Shown here: positions 61,586 through 64,000 of the stretch, one piece after another
How positions within the stretch are numbered: position 1 is the stretch's first letter
Layout: the number at the start of each line of letters is the position of its first letter
Assembly (NCBI GenBank): GCA_002434305.1
Contig: DJJU01000006.1
Location: forward strand, 682,001-746,000
Reading direction: 5' to 3'
DNA from: Alicycliphilus sp. UBA6560
GTDB lineage: Bacteria; Pseudomonadota; Gammaproteobacteria; Burkholderiales; Burkholderiaceae_C
DNA: 64,000 bases
The notes under the pieces: model-generated
What the model was told of the DNA's origin: nothing
Seen by the model: only the letters and a program-made list of their open reading frames with translations
Databases searched by the model: none
Made by a program: the position numbers and the translations under genes

Positions 61586-61742
61586 GGAGGCCGAAGGGTT
61601 GGAAGCATGGCCGAATCGGCCTGCGGCGCCCATTCTGCCAGCGCGGTCCGCTCTCTTTTTTGGGGGGTGCGGTTTTTTGCAGGCTCGTGTCGACTGCCAC
61701 CGGCAGGAACTGCCGCGGGCAGGACGTTCGAGGCTCTTGAAT

Positions 61743-61810
61743 TTCAAGCGAAGTTGGCCTCTAGCGCTCGCCGGACAAGCGCGAGCAGCTATCAATTTTG
61801 AAAAACTTGA
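61743..61810 (-). repeat. Dispersed palindromic repeat, copy 15 (minus)
   Basis: Minus strand: TTTTTCAAAATTGAT flank, exact core AGCTGCTCGCGCTTG at 61790-61776, then CGAGCGCTAGAGGCCAACTT, so CGCGCTTG and CGAGCGCT can pair. It lies between the YdeI-type gene and the methyltransferase gene; 61586-61742 holds nothing else recognised. Confidence 0.88.
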
Positions 61811-61819
61811 GACCCCTTC

Positions 61820-62371
61820 CTAGTCCGCCGCTTCGGGCGCGCACAGGCTCTTGCTGTAGAAGCCGGAGGGGTCGAAGCAGCACACGCGCTTCTTCCCCGA
61901 AGCCAGCATGTCGCAGGCGTTCTCGATCCGGGTTTTGCGCGTCGCGGCCTGCTTGGCGGATTCGATCCAGTGAATCCAGTCGACCCGGGCCAGCCTGGTG
62001 GTGGCGTCCCACACGGCCCTGGCTTGCGGGGAAGCGGCCAGCGCCTGCTGCAGGTCAGGCGGCAGCGCCGGCTCCGGCTCCTTCGCTACGGCGGCGATCT
62101 CCAGCTCGACCGTATCCCCCGGCGCCGCACCGCAGGCATCCAGCAGTGCCTGGCTGACTTTCATCCAGTGGCTCAGCTGGCCGTCCGGCTCCAGCGTGGC
62201 CTGGAAAGCGTGGCCGTTGATCGTCCCCTGCACGCTCGTCCTGCCGCGCCGCGGGAGCTTTTCGCTGGCCGACTTCGGCAGGATCAGAAATGCCCACGGC
62301 TCCTCCCGGGCCGCTGCGGCGGAGCGAAACAGGGGGGCTGTGAAGCGCGACTTGGTCGTGTCTTGGGGCAT
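61820..62371 (-). CDS. YdeI/OmpD-associated family protein (DUF1905)
   Basis: A 183-residue protein with an N-terminal DUF1905 beta domain (TVQGTINGHAFQATL-type segment, LSHWMKVSQALLDACGAAPG) and a C-terminal helical YdeI/OmdA region (WIHWIESAKQAATRKTRIEN). The family has no firm biochemical role; in enterobacteria related proteins affect outer-membrane porins and antimicrobial tolerance. The C-terminal VCCFDPSGFYSKSLCAPE carries three Cys and is not typical of the family. Repeat copies flank it on both sides. Confidence 0.8.
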   Translation of the reverse strand: MPQDTTKSRFTAPLFRSAAAAREEPWAFLILPKSASEKLPRRGRTSVQGTINGHAFQATLEPDGQLSHWMKVSQALLDACGAAPGDTVELEIAAVAKEPEPALPPDLQQALAASPQARAVWDATTRLARVDWIHWIESAKQAATRKTRIENACDMLASGKKRVCCFDPSGFYSKSLCAPEAAD

Positions 62372-62400
62372 GGTCCCTACCGCTCTTCTCTGTGATGGAG

Positions 62401-62459
62401 CAAGAAAAAAGCGGCGCAGCCCTTGCGGAGCATGCGCGGCCAGCTACGGTTTCGATAGC
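62401..62459 (-). repeat. Dispersed repeat copy 16 (minus, diverged core)
   Basis: Minus strand: CTATCGAAACCGT flank, core AGCTGGCCGCGCATG in place of the consensus, CGCAAGGGCTGCG, then GCTTTTTTCTT. It sits between the lpd stop (62462) and the YdeI-type start. Confidence 0.7.
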
Positions 62460-62461
62460 GT

Positions 62462-64000
62462 TTACCTGCGTTGCGGCGGCACGTCCGTGCAACTGCCGTG
62501 CGCCACCTCCGCCGCCATGCCGATGCTCTCGCCCAGCGTGGGGTGCGGGTGGATGGTCTTGCCGATGTCCACGCTGTCCGCGCCCATCTCGATGGCCAGG
62601 GCGATCTCGCCGATCATGTCGCCGGCGTGCGTGCCGACGATGCCGCCGCCCAGGATGCGGCCATGGCCGTGCGCCTCGGGCGAGTCGTCGAACAGCAGCT
62701 TGGTAAAGCCCTCGTCGCGGCCGTTGGCAATCGCCCGGCCCGACGCTGCCCAGGGGAACAGGCCTTTTTTCACCTTGATGCCCTGCGCCTTGGCTTCGGT
62801 CTCGGTCAGGCCCACCCAGGCGACCTCGGGGTCGGTGTAGGCCACGCTGGGAATCACGCGGGCGTTGAAGGCGGCCGCGGCCAGTTCCTTGTTGCCCTGC
62901 AGTTCGCCGGCGATGACCTCGGCCGCCACGTGCGCCTCATGCACCGCCTTGTGCGCCAGCATGGGCTGGCCGACGATGTCGCCGATGGCGAAGATGTGCG
63001 GCACGTTGGTGCGCATCTGGATGTCGACGTTGATGAAGCCGCGGTCTGTCACGGCTACGCCGGCCTTCTCGGCGCCGATCTTCTTGCCGTTGGGCGTGCG
63101 TCCCACGGCCTGCAGGACCAGGTCGTAGGTCTGCGGCTCGGGCGCCGCGCCGCCCTCTTGCGCCGGCGCGAAGCTGACCTTGATGCCCTCCGGCGTGGCC
63201 TCGGCGCCCACGGTCTTGGTCTTCAGCATGATGTTGTCGAAGCGGTGGGCATTCATCTTCTGCCACACCTTGACCAGGTCGCGGTCGGCGCCCTGCATCA
63301 GGCCGTCCAGCATCTCGACCACGTCCAGGCGCGCGCCCAGCGTGGAATACACCGTGCCCATCTCCAGGCCGATAATGCCGCCGCCCAGGATCAGCATGCG
63401 CTTGGGAACCTCCTTGAGCGCCAGGGCGCCGGTGGAGTCGACCACGCGCGGGTCGTCGGGCATGAAAGGCAGGCGCACGGCCTGGCTGCCGGCCGCGATG
63501 ATGGCGCGCTGGAAGGCTATTGTCTTCTTGCTGCCCGTCCTGTCCTGGCCGTCACCGCCGGTTTCCTCCACCTCCAGGTGGTGGGCCCCGACGAAGCTGC
63601 CGTAGCCGCGCACGGTGGTCACCTTGCGCATCTTGGCCATCTGCGCCAGGCCACCGGTCAGCTTGCCGACGACCTTGTCCTTGTGCCCGCGCAGCTGGTC
63701 GATGTTCACCTGCGGGGCGCCGAAGTCGATGCCCGCGGCCTTCAGGTGGCTGACTTCGTCCATCACGGCCGCCACGTGCAGCAGCGCCTTGGACGGAATG
63801 CAGCCCACGTTCAGGCACACACCGCCCAGCGTGGCGTAACGCTCGACCAGAACGACCTTGAGCCCGAGGTCGGCGGCGCGGAAGGCGGCCGAATAGCCGC
63901 CCGGGCCGCCGCCCAGCACCAGCACGTCGCACTCCAGGTCGGCGCTGCCGGTGAAGCTGGATGCTTCGGTTTTAGGAGCTGCCGGCGCTTGTGCAGCGGG
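62462..64000 (-). CDS. lpdA: Dihydrolipoyl dehydrogenase (E3), 5' end outside the window
   Basis: E3 reoxidises the dihydrolipoyl groups of pyruvate or 2-oxoglutarate dehydrogenase with FAD and NAD. The frame is open to base 64000 (513 residues, start missing). Visible parts are FAD binding VLGGGPGGYSAAFRAADLGL, the redox disulfide GGVCLNVGCIPSK, NAD binding ILGGGIIGLEMG and the C-terminal His-Glu pair in HPHPTLGESIGMAAE. The first visible residues PAAQAPAAPKTEASSF look like the Ala-Pro linker of an N-terminal lipoyl domain, as in betaproteobacterial E3 proteins. Downstream lies the YdeI-type gene. Confidence 0.94.
   Translation of the reverse strand, partial: PAAQAPAAPKTEASSFTGSADLECDVLVLGGGPGGYSAAFRAADLGLKVVLVERYATLGGVCLNVGCIPSKALLHVAAVMDEVSHLKAAGIDFGAPQVNIDQLRGHKDKVVGKLTGGLAQMAKMRKVTTVRGYGSFVGAHHLEVEETGGDGQDRTGSKKTIAFQRAIIAAGSQAVRLPFMPDDPRVVDSTGALALKEVPKRMLILGGGIIGLEMGTVYSTLGARLDVVEMLDGLMQGADRDLVKVWQKMNAHRFDNIMLKTKTVGAEATPEGIKVSFAPAQEGGAAPEPQTYDLVLQAVGRTPNGKKIGAEKAGVAVTDRGFINVDIQMRTNVPHIFAIGDIVGQPMLAHKAVHEAHVAAEVIAGELQGNKELAAAAFNARVIPSVAYTDPEVAWVGLTETEAKAQGIKVKKGLFPWAASGRAIANGRDEGFTKLLFDDSPEAHGHGRILGGGIVGTHAGDMIGEIALAIEMGADSVDIGKTIHPHPTLGESIGMAAEVAHGSCTDVPPQRR
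63965..64000 (+). repeat. Dispersed repeat copy inside the lpd linker, cut by the window edge
   Basis: TTCGGTTTTAGG flank and exact core AGCTGCCGGCGCTTG at 63977-63991 on the plus strand, antisense to lpdA, in the Ala/Pro linker region. The right arm lies beyond base 64000. Confidence 0.7.

Noticed and set aside
1..64000. CRISPR array, tRNA genes, insertion sequences or prophage genes
   Set aside because: No regularly spaced repeats, cloverleaf genes, transposases or phage proteins are visible; the dispersed repeat is not regularly spaced.

Overview
The window is a high-GC chromosomal segment of a betaproteobacterium, most likely a member of the Comamonadaceae (Acidovorax/Alicycliphilus-like). 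The basis is gene order (lpxD-skp-bamA-rseP-dxr-cdsA-uppS-frr-pyrH-tsf-rpsB; gyrA-serC-pheA-tyrA-aroA/cmk-rpsA-ihfB-lapAB), the AroA-Cmk fusion, the tmRNA tag ANDERFALAA and the codon use. The genus cannot be fixed from sequence alone. Most of the window is core genome. I see no prophage, insertion sequence, CRISPR array or tRNA gene.

Layout. 1-11.3 kb, minus strand: the envelope-biogenesis/isoprenoid/translation cluster, from rpsB down to a truncated lpxD at the window edge. 11.5-14.6 kb, plus: a DadA-like FAD oxidoreductase, the NAD(P)HX repair enzyme Nnr and a tiny membrane protein. 14.9-17.4 kb, minus: tmRNA, gph, ubiG and an OmpA-type lipoprotein-like outer-membrane protein. 17.6-29.8 kb, plus: gyrA, the aromatic amino-acid and serine genes, rpsA, ihfB, lapA, lapB and a ComEA-like small protein. 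29.9-36.1 kb, plus: a six-gene Mrp cation/proton antiporter operon. 36.2-42.5 kb: 5-oxoprolinase, a divergent M14 peptidase and wrbA. 42.6-45.1 kb, minus: an MCE/MlaE-type lipid-transport set without an ATPase. 45.2-50.6 kb: a metal-handling island (CadR-like regulator, P-type ATPase, DUF3703, YitT, small Cys/His protein, cupredoxin, DUF411). 50.6-64 kb: P1 peptidase, DUF1631, ettA, rhlE, an M14 lipoprotein, a 3-hydroxyisobutyrate dehydrogenase-like enzyme, an RlmI-like methyltransferase, a YdeI-type protein and the dihydrolipoyl dehydrogenase of a 2-oxoacid dehydrogenase, open at the right edge.

The most unusual signal is not a gene. A dispersed, AT-flanked palindromic repeat of about 60 bp recurs about 17 times in 64 kb on both strands. 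Its core AGCTGCNNGCGCTTG is present exactly 11 times. Most copies sit just outside genes, three of them between convergent genes. Some lie inside reading frames: aroA, a cupredoxin signal peptide, the lpd linker and probably dxr. The distribution resembles DNA uptake sequences or Rickettsia-type in-frame palindromes more than ordinary REP elements. A second theme is a set of genes whose start codons lie 6-9 nt behind a -10-like hexamer with no Shine-Dalgarno sequence, best supported for the CadR-controlled metal ATPase.
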